NCBI RefSeq assembly: GCF_020283565.1
Contig: NC_060060.1
Span: 67,565,257-67,629,256 of the forward strand
Direction of reading: 5' to 3'
DNA: 64,000 bases
Source of the DNA: Trifolium pratense
Lineage: Eukaryota; Streptophyta; Magnoliopsida; Fabales; Fabaceae
Positions 1-12,100 of the stretch are shown piece after piece. The notes below the pieces were generated by a model that ran no database searches, was not told the DNA's origin, and worked only from the letters and a program-made list of their open reading frames with translations. A program made the translations under genes and the position numbers. Within the stretch, counting starts at the first letter, position 1; every line of letters begins with the position of its first letter.

Positions 1-858
1 GAAGTCACCTGCTCATGGCGAGCATTGGCGAGCTTCAACGAACATGTTCGCTACAGCGAACTCCTGGTCGCTTAGCGAACTATACCAGAAAAATATCTGT
101 TCTTGAGTTTCAATAAGGCGGTTTAACATTGAATCAACTCAAAAATTCATTCAAACATGTTATAAATTCTTATAAACAGCTATTTCAAGCATATATGGTA
201 TCAAGGAACATTAATCATCCCTTCCAAACATCCAAATACCTCAAACAATCAAAATCATGCCAATTACTTGGGTTTTAAGCAACTTTCATAAACTTTTTCA
301 ATATGATCCAAACACATACATATTTTTCATGGAATCAAGCTAGTGATTAACACATACAAAGTGATGATGAAGAACATCACACTCACATACAAAAGCTTAA
401 TCAAAAGTCTAAAAGAAATCGAGTGGGAGAGTTCGGGAATGGAGACATAGACAATCTCCCCTCTCCTTGCCACTCAAGAATCATGAATTCTAATCTCTTA
501 CCTTAAGCAAAGATGATGATCCAAGCCTTTCCTCTCCTCTCTTGCTCGTGATTCTCCTAGCCAAAACCCTAGCTTAGCTTTGCTCTTGCTCTTACTCACT
601 CAAACTCAAAGAAATGAATTGTGATACTATTCATGTGTTTGACTTGCTACTTATACTACTTTCCATTGTCATGAACCAAGCCCAAATGGCTTAGGCCCAT
701 TGCCTCTCACGCCCATTAAGCCCAAAACAAAGGTTCTCGCGTCTAATAACTTACGCTCGGCTAAATAATTATTCGCCGCTCACTAAAATAATAAAAGCCA
801 ATTAATAAATAAAATAACATTTAATAAAATATACGAATACGAAAAATGGGTCGTTACA
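1..858 (-). mobile_element. LTR-like fragment, cut by the left window edge
   Basis: Read on the minus strand, this stretch starts with TGTAACGACCCATTTTTCG at 858, a start common in plant LTRs (often Ty3/gypsy). It runs leftwards off the window. It holds no long reading frame and has a sharp change of composition at 858/859, where ordinary AT-rich DNA begins. The base run just outside is GATAC, a possible duplication copy whose partner is not in the window. The left part has a GCGAAC/TTCGC-rich repeat around 20-90. The family assignment is a guess; it could also be a solo LTR. Confidence 0.45.
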
Positions 859-2208
859 GATACCCTCTAGGTATAGATCAAATTGTCATCGCTAATTTAC
901 CCTACTTTTAATATCTCAAGATGTTATAGATATCTTAGTTTATTAAATCTAACTTATGCTGTTTTTGATTTTGAAAAATTTTATTGATGCCTTAATCAGA
1001 ATATCTTAATATTTATGCTACTTTTGATATATGAAAATATTGTAGACATCTTAGTTGAAATTTCTTAGTATTTACCTTGCATTTGATATATAAAAATGTT
1101 AAAGACATCTTAGTCTAAATATTTTAGTATTTACACTACTTTTAATATTTGAAAATGTCATACACATGTTAGTGTCAATTTGTTACTATTTATTTCATTT
1201 TTTATATCTTAAAATGTGTTATACTTGAATCCAAATCTTTTATTATTTACATCAGTTTTCATATAATTTTTTTGTTGTAAATATGATTATAAAGAGAATA
1301 AAAATTTAACAAATTGTTGTTATCCCAAAATTTTAGTAGAATATTGTTATCAATTGATAAAATAAGTTTAGTTTCAAGTTTTAAAAGTGTGTACAGCTTA
1401 CTTTATGGTTGATATTTAATTCATGATAAAGTCTTTATAATAATAAATTAATAGAAGGATAATTAGTAAAATCTTGTGTGTTTATTTTAAATTTTTTCTT
1501 TTTTGTAAATTGATTACATTATCATATTTCTAATTTTATAATTTATTAAATGTTGAGATAAATGTTATTTTTTTTATAGTTTATTATTTTAGTTAATTAT
1601 TCATTAAGTGTTTTTTTCTATTTGGATTGGTTTGACAAAAAATAAATGAATTGTGACCTTAAAATGTTTGAAACTTAATGAATTAATCTGAAACAAAAAA
1701 ATTTAGATTAATCTATAAATGTTTATTTAACTCTTAATTTTTTTTTAGGTGGTAATTTATTTAGTTTTTGTGGATGTTTGGTATCATTTATTGTTGATTT
1801 TTAAGATGTTATAATTTCTAAATAGTTTAACCTAGAATTTCCTTAATTGAGTATTAATATGGTTAGTGCTTTTATTTGTGTAGTCTACTCAACAAATTTG
1901 TGATGATTTGGTTATCACCATCAAGGAGTGAAAAAAAGCCTCAAGTAGTCACTCACTGCTTATCACCATTAATGCATATGTCTAATACTTCCATAGTTAA
2001 TTAAGTTTCTGTATTTTGCCTTAATCGATAAGGCTGTTTTTGGTTGGTTTTTGACTTTTTTCAACTTAAAAGGACTGTTATGTAACTTCCATTGTTGAAA
2101 GTTCTCTTTATGTTCTTTATATTCAGACTCATGCACGTGTTTTCAAATCGTTTTAAGTTTTATATCATTGAACCTTTGTTGGTGTAGTGTGGTTATCTAA
2201 GGTAGATT
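859..2208. other. Intergenic, AT-rich, no gene seen
   Basis: Strongly AT-rich with short reading frames only. A loose recurring phrase (TATCTTAGT/ATTTTAGTATTTAC with AAAATGTT) appears about five times between 900 and 1220 and may be a decayed tandem repeat. A 25-base stretch at 1949-1973 recurs inverted at about 2776-2800 inside the next gene. The last 100 bases would be the promoter and 5' leader of the RPA-like gene; I see no clear TATA box. Confidence 0.5.
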
Positions 2209-4502
2209 ATGAGTTTGTTTACTCGATACTCTCCTTTGCATTCTCTCAATACTTCTACATTTGAGTGGTGTATTAAGGTTAGGTTATTGAGAAGGTGGGA
2301 TGTCAAAAGCCCGTTGGATCCAGAAAAAATTATGAAAATAGAACTTATATTACTTGATATGGGGGTAATAGTTTTAAGGCTTGTGGTTTTTATATTTTGT
2401 TTATATTTTTACTGTTTTTGAATTTACCTGTTTACAGGTTTTCATGACAATCTTTTTGTTTTTTCTTATGAGCAGAGTAAAAGGATCCATGCAATTGTTC
2501 CTTCTGATTGTGTTTATATCTTTTCCAAGGTTTTATGTGAAGACTTTGTCTACACTATGAGTTATTTCAAAGTTGAAGATAACATTAACTTTTGTATGAA
2601 TCCACACAAGTTATTGTTTTGTCCCAAAACAGAGATTGTGCCATCTCAAAGTTTATATATTCCCCGCTATTCCTTCATTTTTTTCGATTCTCAAATGATT
2701 ATGAACTACCGAAATGGCTTATCTTACCTTATTGGTATGTAATTTTTTTGTATTTATGAGTTAGATAGTTGGTATGAATGGTGATAAGCAGTTAGTGACT
2801 TTTTTTTGTGATGTTAACTTATTGTAGATGTTATTGGTGTGGTAACTGATTTTCATTCCAATCCAGCTAATGATACAGGTGCTGTCAAAGTTACAATAGC
2901 TGATAAGAGGTATTTGAGTGTTTAATTAAATGTATTTCCAAATGTGTTGTTGTTTTGTTTTTTATTTTTTTTGTTAATCATCTTATGTTCCATGTTCAAG
3001 AGGAATTTGTGAGTGTTTGCTATATGGAGAATATGCTGATCAATTCAAGGATATGATGTATGAAAATTCCTCTCAGTTGCCAATTTTAGTTTTGCAGTTT
3101 GTTATGGTTAAATGCAAACAAGGTTGGTTGAAGTTAAACTTACTTTGTTGGGTTCTTATCATTATAGTTATTTATTCTCAAATTGATGTATATTTTGTTA
3201 TGTATTTTTCATTCTTTGCAAAGGGTTTGTTTTTGTTGAAACTGTTGAAGCTGTTACTAGAGTTCTATTGAGTCCTGCTATTTTGGAGGTGGATCAATTT
3301 AAGATTGAGTAAGTTTGGTTTCGTATCATTATTTTATGTATTGTTCATTTCATATTTTTTGTGCATTTGATTGTTCTATTTTTTAAGTTTTGGTTTGTTT
3401 TAAATTTTTCAGGATGGGATATATGTCTGTTCCCGATATTTCCTCTGAGAATCAGTATTATTCAGGTTCCAAACCATGCAAAGAGTTAGAGTTTAATGGG
3501 TTGTATCCTCACAAGACTCTCTATGAATTTGTCCATTCTTTGGAAGATGGTTTGTTTGTATTATGTGTGAAGATTGTTGGGCTCTTCAAAGTTGATCAGT
3601 GGTTTTATCCTGTTTGTCATTGTGGTGATTTTTTGGAGTTTGTGGCTGGATCATATTATTGCGGTCGTTGTCATCATACTGTTTTTGGCACTACATCAAA
3701 GTATTGTTTCCTGTTATTTGTTTTTCATAATTTGTTCTGTTTTTTGGTTTATTTGGTTGGATAATGGTTTTGTTACCTTTGATCCTTTTAGGTGCCAGCT
3801 TCAAATTGCACTTCAAGATAGCACATCTTGTGTGTTGTTGCCAATGTTTGAGAGTTTGCTTTATGGAATTGAATCAATTGAAAATAATGTATACTTTATT
3901 CCTTAATTGTTATTTCTCAAAGAATTGGTCTCATTCATTGGTGATTATAATTTTAATGTTGTTTTCTCTGGATTTTTTTAAGGGATCTACCTTTGCTCTA
4001 AGTGTGGATGGTGCAAAAGCATTAAGTGATAAGAAAGTGTTGTTGATTGTAAAAAAAATCAAAAAGTGGATGAACTATCCAATGATATTGTTGAAGTGGT
4101 GAGAATAAGCGATGGTGTTGATGTTATTCGTCAGTTTTACTTGAATGACAACAATTTCACCCCAACTAAGGTTTTTAATCCTAAGATATAAGATTTGTGT
4201 GTTTTATAAAACATTGATTATTTTTTCTTTTGAGTAGTTCATGATTTTGCCAAAATTCGAAACTTTGTTTGCAGTGTATCTTTCAGACAGCTTCCTCTGA
4301 TTTAGCTTCTGATTCCTTAGCTATTCCGCCTGAATCCATTTTTGCTGGGAAGAAACCGTTGGTGGTGGATGCTTTGCAAACAATTATAGATGATGCAGCT
4401 CCTCAGTACCATGAAAAATATAAGCTGTTTAAAATTCGAAATGAGCATATCCTGTCTATGGGTGGAGTCAATGTGGATGTATCTTCTTCCAATATTATCT
4501 AA
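2209..4502 (+). pseudogene. RPA70-like OB-fold gene, probably degraded
   Basis: It resembles the large subunit of replication protein A, which binds single-stranded DNA through OB folds. Likely exons, from splice sites: 2209 to about 2364, 2476-2734, 2828-2909, about 3002-3119, about 3222-3306, 3413-3700, about 3792-3889, about 3983-4170, and about 4274-4502. Exon 1 has the OB-fold opening (IKVRLLRRWDV then a run ending LILLDMG), and exon 2 continues with KRIHAIVP. Exon 6 carries a zinc-ribbon-like pattern, C-x-C near 3618-3626 and C-x2-C near 3661-3672. The order and splice phases match the better preserved RPA-like gene at 36509-50531. Around 3983-4100 no single frame stays open and the frame must change, so the gene looks damaged. 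It could be Helitron cargo, since many plant Helitrons carry RPA-like genes. Confidence 0.6.
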
Positions 4503-5812
4503 GGGTGTGATGCATGAAACCATTGCATTTTGGCAACAGTTGTATTTCTGCAAGATGGTTGATATGAAGAAATGGAAATTTATATCAGAGTGAAGGAAAC
4601 TAAGTTTGTCAGTTTGTTTTTTATTTGATAAGTTATTGTTGTAGTATTTTTCAAATGTTTTGTGTTTGACTAAATTTGTCTTTTTATCCTAATGTTGTAT
4701 AACTATTTTATTAGTTGTATATTACTATATTCGGTTTTTAACCAAAACTCAAAACATATTTATTTAATTAGTCGAATTGTTTTTGACTAATATTTAAGTT
4801 GAATATGTTTTGATTTTTGCTCATATTAAAGATCGATTATAGTGTATTTATAAATTAATATAAGTTTTTATATTTGTTGTTGTACCATTAAAATATCCTA
4901 CTTATGTGTTTATCTTAGTCATCGATTTAAGGCAAATTATGTTACATTAATGAAATTTTGGTTTTCGATATATTTTTTATTGTTTAGTTTTTGATTTTTT
5001 TGTAATATGCTTATAACTAAATTGTCTTATGTGTAAAAACACTAGGCACTAAAGTATTGTATGGAATTGATCTAATTTTTATATACTTTCCATTTTATAT
5101 TTAAGTATTTTTATTTTTGAGCTTCAAAAATGTGGTTTATCTCATCTACATGTGTTTTTTCGTGTTATCAACGTAACAAACATAGCCTTTTCTTTAAGCT
5201 TTTTAAATTTTTACTTATCTCAATTTTTTCTTATAATATCTAAAAAACAAACACATTTCTCAAAACTTGGTTTATCTAATTTTTCACTTATAATATCTTA
5301 AAAACAAACACATTATATTTTTTTAACTTTTCCGTCTTATTTATTTTTGGTTTACATGCTTTTAAATTTTAAGTAATTTTTTTATGAATAATATAGTTTT
5401 TTAGATATTTTTGTTTAACTTTATATATAGCTAATTTTATATTTTATTTGGTTTTTGTTTTTTGTTAAAGTAGTTTTTGATATTAATCAAATTTATATTT
5501 ATATATATATATATTAAAATTAAAATATTAGTGCTTTGTTGTACTCTTTATGAGTTAATTTAAATGTTTTGTTGCTATACTAAAAAAAAAAATAAGATTT
5601 TTAACTTATTGGATTTGCACGTTTGGGCTTAGCAGTTTTTGGCCCGACCAAATAAAACACAAGGTCCCATTGCGTTATTTTATTCCTTTTGTTGCAGTGT
5701 TTCAAGATTTCTTTTTATCCTACTAGCTACTGTCGTTATCTGCTTATCAAAAGAAAAAACATACCGTCGTTATCTAGCACAAGTGTAAATCTCGTGTACT
5801 CTTTGGATTTCG
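4503..5812. other. Intergenic, AT-rich
   Basis: No gene or clear repeat. It has a short AT dinucleotide run near 5500-5515 and an A-run at 5582-5592. The part from about 5600 to 5812 is less AT-rich and probably holds the promoter and leader of the next gene. Confidence 0.5.
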
Positions 5813-7271
5813 ATGGCTTCATTTTCTTCCAGAAGGTATGTTCTATCGTTTTCTGTTTGTTTTGTCTCTAATATGTATGTTATTTTTGCTTATAAATTTT
5901 CGATTCAATGTATTATATATTTATCTTTTTTGATTTTCAGTGATTATCGTTGTGTTTATTTTTAAATATATTAATCTTACAAACATTATGATTTCATTTT
6001 TTTAAATGTTACCCTCTAAATTGATTTCAGATATTTATAAAAGTAGTTTTGAAACTTTCTGGGATTTTTTTGGTAAACCCTAATTTTTTCCAGCCGCGAT
6101 TGTTTCGGTTATTTGTTTAATTTGTCATGGTTTTGAAGTATATCATTCAATGAATTATGAATATATTATTTTTGTTTGTCGGTTTGATAATTGTTTGAAT
6201 TGTCGTTATGTTGTTTTTCATTAGTTTTCTTTTATTGTTTATTTTTTTTGTTGTTTTGATTTGAAGATTGACGAGATTGCAAGTTGTAAAGCAGAAACTC
6301 AAGTCATTTCAAACTATTATTTATCCACGAAAGGTATTGTTGTATTAAATTTTTTGCAACAGTTTTCTTTCTGAAATGGTATAAAATTTTGTAGGTTTTT
6401 TATAAAATTGTTATGTTTATCTTGATATAGGATAATATTAACATCTGTCCGAAATTCAAAGCATTTTGGATTAAGGAATTGCAGAAGCAGAATCAGTGGT
6501 ATGGTTGGATTGATGGTGCAAATGGAAAAAGTTGTGGGGTTAAACTCTGTGTTGATGACGATGATTGTTACATGACTCGAGGGGGATATGTTGCAAGTGT
6601 ATTTGGCTTAAGTGAACCTACTCAAGTAGTTCTTGATTATCAGGGTATAGAGAATCGTTTTAAAATGACTATTATAAAAGATGAAAACTTTGTTAGTGTT
6701 TCTGGGGATGATTTGTTTGAAAAGCAAATTTCTGAGTCTGATAATGATAGCACAAACTCTTCCTTTGTTGAATCTGTTGGTTATCCATCTGATTTATCTG
6801 ATTCTTCGAACATTGTGATGCGTGAGTTTGTTAACGATCGTTTGTATGGTTGGAAGCTCACCGTCAGCAAATCTTATGCTGACAAAAGAAAATTACAAGT
6901 TTTGGTGAGTTATGATTATTTTTATTGTTTATGATGTTTTATAAAGTTAAAGTGTTTATCATCAAGGTTAAACTTATTTTATATATTTTATGTTACAGCA
7001 TTTTCCTCCGGCAACTGCGAAATATGTACTTAGGGGACAGTACCATGTTTTTATTGAAACTCTGCATAATTTAAATGGAGTCAAGTGTAAAATTAGCAAG
7101 GCTAAAAGAAAGAATAAGATAAAGGAAAGGTATTTAACTGATGGATGGTATGATTGGGTCAGGGCTAATAATCTTCGGGAGGGAGATGAGCTGCGATTTC
7201 AATTTGATCATCCTCCGGATGTTTTGCAAGTTGAAATTATTCGTCGTAAGAATTTACAAAAGTGCAGATGA
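5813..7271 (+). CDS. B3/REM-like DNA-binding protein gene, 4 exons
   Basis: Exons 5813-5835, 6267-6333, 6431-6904 and 6999-7271 join in frame to 279 codons including the stop. B3 domains are plant-specific DNA-binding domains of nuclear transcription factors; the REM family is usually expressed in reproductive tissue. Exon 1 codes only for the start MASFSSR. Exon 2 ends with the short conserved piece SFQTIIYPRK. Exon 3 holds a first B3-like half with CYMTRGGYVASVFG, then an acidic linker and YGWKLTV. Exon 4 carries the second B3-like core, with GWYDWVRANNLREGDELRFQF and a closing LQVEIIRR strand. The ATG was chosen because two downstream genes share this tiny first exon and the same splice phases. 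No lesion seen. Exact DNA target unknown; the assignment rests on fold motifs. Confidence 0.75.
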
Positions 7272-7544
7272 TGCTGTTTCAAGTTTCATTGATGGAGGAA
7301 GCTGTCAGTTAGCTGTTTAATTATTTGTCTTATTTTGTTTTGACAGTGGTTTTATTTTATAGTTCTTATGTTATGTAATATAATCTAAGGTTGAACTCTA
7401 TGTTTGTTTTGAACTCTAATCAGAAATCTGTATTCTAGCTTTTGGGTTGTTTATGTTATAATATGGTTCTGAGTTTTTATTTTATTAACATTAAAAATTT
7501 ATTGTTTACTTATGCATCGTTTGGGAAGGTGTTTATTTTCTTTT

Positions 7545-7918
7545 AGGCTATGTTTGGATTAGGGTATCTGATGGAATGGAGTGTAGTGGAGTGACATAAA
7601 GTTAAAATTCCATTATTTGAGATGTATACATGATGGAATCCATTCCGTACCACTCATTCCTTCGATTTTTTATTCCCCTCAATTTGGTGTGTATACAATG
7701 GAATGAAACCTTATTTTTATGTTATTACTACTTTACTCTTATTCTTTTATTTCATTCTTGCCTACCTTTATTACGGGAGATGTTTGTGCATGCATGTATC
7801 TTTAATTGGTAGTGTTTTATTCAAACAATGGAGCAAAATTTGTGTTCCCACTCAACTCAATTTCATTATGTTCCATTCCGCTCCGTTCTGTTATGTACCA
7901 TCAATCGAAACATAGCAT
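7545..7918. repeat. MITE-like element with short inverted ends
   Basis: The left end TTAGGCTATGTTTGG and the right end, inverted, TTAATGCTATGTTTC, are imperfect inverted repeats. The interior is full of ATGGAATG and CATTCC motifs in both orientations, as in common legume MITEs that start with GGCTATGTTT. The target duplication is unclear. It has no coding capacity; small frames inside are chance. Confidence 0.5.
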
Positions 7919-8171
7919 TAAGGTTAAAGGTGTTTATTATATGTGACAGTATAGGATTAGTTTAATTTTTTATTATTTATTTTCGTTAGTTAAGTACCTA
8001 TTATTTTGTTAAAAATAATTGTATTTAAATTTTATATTCTTTATTTTTCAATTTTTGTAAATGTGAATATTTGTTAAACAAAAAGTTGTTCCTTGATATT
8101 TTGTTTTTTTTTATAACCAAAGTTGTCCACTAAATGGTTTCTTGCTTTAATTACAAGTATGTCTACATATG

Positions 8172-8640
8172 ACTAGAGCTGTCGAAGGTCCCCCCTGGTC
8201 CTACTTGACTCGGTCTTGATGGATTTGGTCAAATAAAGTGGTAATTTAAGTAAAAAAAAAACAAAAATATAGAAAGAATATAAAATAAATATAATCAAAA
8301 GATGATAGGCTTAAAATAATTATATTCAAAGTTTCATATCATTCGTTGTTAATGAATAAAAAAAAAAAAAAAAAAACTATCCTTAAAAATATCAATAAAA
8401 CAGATTATAGATAGGAAAAAAACTCAAATAATAAAAATGAAATAACAAAAGAATAAAAATAATCATATATGAATTTATGCATAAAAATAGGTCCAAAATA
8501 TAATAATAATAAAATTATAATTTTTTGAAATAATTATTTTAATTTCTTAAGTGGTCTGCTTAAAAACCAGTGAGTTGACCCATAACTGTTTAATAAATTG
8601 CTGACCTGATAAGGGTTAGTTCCCCTTTGCATATTATATC
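8172..8640. repeat. MITE-like repeat, copy 1 (family shared with 28984-30134)
   Basis: It begins TAGAGCTGTCGAAGG, a start seen in plant hAT-type MITEs. Its middle, with TATATGAATTTATGCATAAAAA, is clearly similar to sequence at 29040-29060. The right end is uncertain, somewhere after the GACCTGATAAGGG motif at about 8604. There is an A-run at 8357-8376. No duplication found. Confidence 0.45.
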
Positions 8641-9199
8641 ATTTTAAATTTCTTTATACTATTTTAGAAAATAGTTTCCTCATTTGTTTTACTTTTATTT
8701 TTTAGCCCCAAATCCTCGATAAATTTAATTCTGTTCATAATAAAAATGAATATTTTTTCGATTATAAACTTAATCAGAATAATATTTGTGATTTTAAATA
8801 AAAATATAAATTTTATATTACTTACTTACTTAACTTTCTCATATTTTTTAAAAATTTCGTAATTTTTTTAAAAAATTATTAATATATACTATTTTTTATT
8901 TGTAGTTTTTATTAATTGTTTTGAGCTATTGATATATTTTTTTATTAAAAAAGATACCGGTATTTTAATAATTCAGCATTAACTATAGTGGTAGTGAGAT
9001 TTGTTTTTTAGGGTGTCCGTGAACTACTTCTAGGTTAATTAAGCATCAATTATTGGAATTTATCTGTTTTTTTCTCTATCATTAAGCTTCACTTTAGGCC
9101 TCTTTTAATTTCTCTCTTTTTTACCTCTTAGGGATTTGAAAAAAAGAATTTCAAAATTGTGATTTAATCTTCTTTAGGTTGTATACATTTAGTTGTGGG
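8641..9199. other. Intergenic, AT-rich
   Basis: No gene seen; this is the upstream region of the Helitron gene. A slightly less AT-rich part from about 8990 may hold its promoter and leader. Confidence 0.45.
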
Positions 9200-12100
9200 A
9201 TGAATGTTTGTAATGATGATGATGGTGATCGTGAAAGGTTAGCTAAATTTAGGCGTAAATTGAGGAGGGAGAAGTTGAATAATAGAAGAAAGGATGATGC
9301 AAATAAAAGTTCTGTTTTGTTAGCTAACAGAGGTTAGTTTCTGTTTTATTTTATTATCTGTTTGTTATAGTTGATATATTATTCACTTAACTATATTGCG
9401 TCATTTTCAATTGTATTTATAGTTTTTAATCAGGTTGTAGTAGTTATTAACCTGTTAAATCTTATGAAGGGTATGTTGAAAGATCTGCTAAATTCAATCG
9501 CAAACAAAGGAAAGATAAGCTGGATGCCAAAAGAAAAACTTTTTTGTCTAATTCTAATAGCGTTGGTTAGTTGATTTTATTTTGGTTTGTTGTTTTTGTT
9601 AAGATTTGTTGATTTTTGTTCAATTATGTTGTTTTCTTTATTTAATTGTTTTTATTTTTGGTAATTTTTTTGTAGTTCATAGAATTGATAGAAGCAATTT
9701 TATTGGTGAAAATTGTTCTAGAAAGAAACGTCTGGAACGAATGGAAAAAATGAAATTGAAGAGATTAGGTGTTCGTTTTTGTCGTAAAAAGTCCTTTGTT
9801 AGACGTAAATGTAAGTTATTCAAATCATGTATTCTTCTAAGTGTTGGACATTTGTTATATCTTGGTTTTTTAATTATGGTTTTTGTCTACTTAGTGTCTT
9901 CCACTAAGAATTTGCCATCTGATTCGAGGGTTGAGGTTGATTCATTTTCTGGAAGAATACGGACTGATGTAGTTGATAACTTAGTTGATAGTTCTTTGGT
10001 TATTGATATACAGTTATCAAATGCCGAGATATTTCGTGTTGCAGAAATACAGGGTATTGTTATATATTTTTCGTATGTTTGTTTTTTAAAATTTGGGTTA
10101 TGTATATGTTGTTTTGTAAGTTTTATTTTATTTTTACAGAATATAAAGATATTGGGGATATGAATGTTTGTTGTCCGAAATGTGCGGCTATGGTTTGGAA
10201 AGGTGAAACAGTTGGAGTTTACACATAGTCAATTCTTCCTGAAATTTCTCTCTGTTGCATGAAGGGAGAAATCACTCTGTCCCCTATGATTGAGCCTCCA
10301 TCTTTAATTAGAGATTTGTTTTCTGGTCGTGAGTCTAGGAGTATTAATTTTATTTCACATATAAGGTGCTACAACAATATGTTTTCTTTTACTTCATTTG
10401 GTGGTAAAGTTCAAACTGTTGGGAAAGATGGTCAAGGTCCTCCTAATTTTGTAATTTCTGGGCAAAATTATCATAGAATAGGAAGTTTGGTACCAAATGA
10501 AGGTGACAGACCAAAGTTTGCTCAACTTTATGTATATGATACAGAAAATGAGGTTCAAAATCGTATGTCACATTTTAGGTAAACCATAAGTTTTTCTTTT
10601 TGTTGTTATTTTATATATTTGTTTTATAGAATTTTTTATATTTATTTAAGTTTTGTGTCTTCTGTTATTATAGTGATGGAACTTCGCTGAATCAATTAGA
10701 AGTATCATTGGTTGAGGATTTAATGAAAGTTATGGATGAACACAATCAGTTGGCTAAAAGTTTCCGAATGGTTAGGGATTTTTGTAGGGTGAACCAGGTT
10801 GTGCCTGTGAAATTACGACTATTTCGTAATCGAAACTTTGATCCCAGAACTTATAATGTTCCTCATATTAGCGAAGTTGATGCTCTTATTGTTGGTGATT
10901 TTGATAGCACTGATGATGGAAGAGGTATAGTTATTCAGAAAAATGATGGTAGATTGAAAAGAATTCATGAGACTCATCAGAAGTATATACCGTTACAGTA
11001 TCCTCTGTTGTTTCCCTATGGTGAGGATCAATACGATGAAAAATTAAAGCGTAACCAACTAACAAGAATTGGTGGTTTTAAAAAAAGGGTCCGTGTTACT
11101 TTACGTGAGTTTATTGCGTTTAGATTGCAAGAAAGAGTGATTGAGGATTCAGTTTTATTCCGTAGTAGGCGGCTTTTCCAACAGTTTGTAGTTGATTTGT
11201 ACTCGATGATTGAAACTCAACGTTTGTCGTTTATTAGAAACAATCAGTCAAAAATTAGAGCTGATTTTCTGTGTGGTGTTGAAGAAGCAGTTGATCGTGG
11301 TGATATTGATGGATCCTTAGTTGGATCTCGAGTAGTAATTCCTGCATCTTTTGTTGGTGGTAGAAGGTATATGTTTAACAATTGTCAGGATGCAATGGCT
11401 CTTTGTAAGAAGTTTGGATATCCTGATCTATTTCTAACTGTCACATGTAATCCATCATGGGATGAAATCCGTCGTCATTTATCAAAATCTAAGAATTATG
11501 CTCCATATCGTCCGGATATCACCTGTCGTGTTTTTCAAGTTAAATTGAAAGAAATGATGAATGATTTCCGAAAGGGTCAGTACTTTGGAAGAGTTATTGC
11601 AAGTAAGTTTCTGTTATATTTTTTTAAAGTATCAATTTATTTTTGATATATCATTTATATATTTTTCATTTTGTGATCAGGTGTATATACTATTGAGTTT
11701 CAAAAGCGTGGTTTACCTCATGCACATATATTATTGTGGCTCGATGAACGTGACAAACTTGAGTCACCGGATTCAATCAATTCAGTTATTTCTGCTGAGT
11801 TACCTGATGAGCGGAGGTTTCCAAAATTATATGCCGCTGTATGCAAGTTTATGATCCATGGTCCTTGTGGTAAGGAAGGAAAGTATTCTCCGTGTATGAA
11901 AGATCGTCGATGCTCCAAGTTTTATCCGAAGAAATTTGTAAGTAGGACATCTTTCGATGAAAGTGGGTATCCCATTTATCGTCGTCGTGATCTGGGTATG
12001 ACTGTTTTAAAGAAGGATGTTTGTTTAGATAATAGGAATGTTGTTCCGTATAACCCTTCCTTGATAATGAAATATCAAGCTCATGTTAATATTGAGTTTT

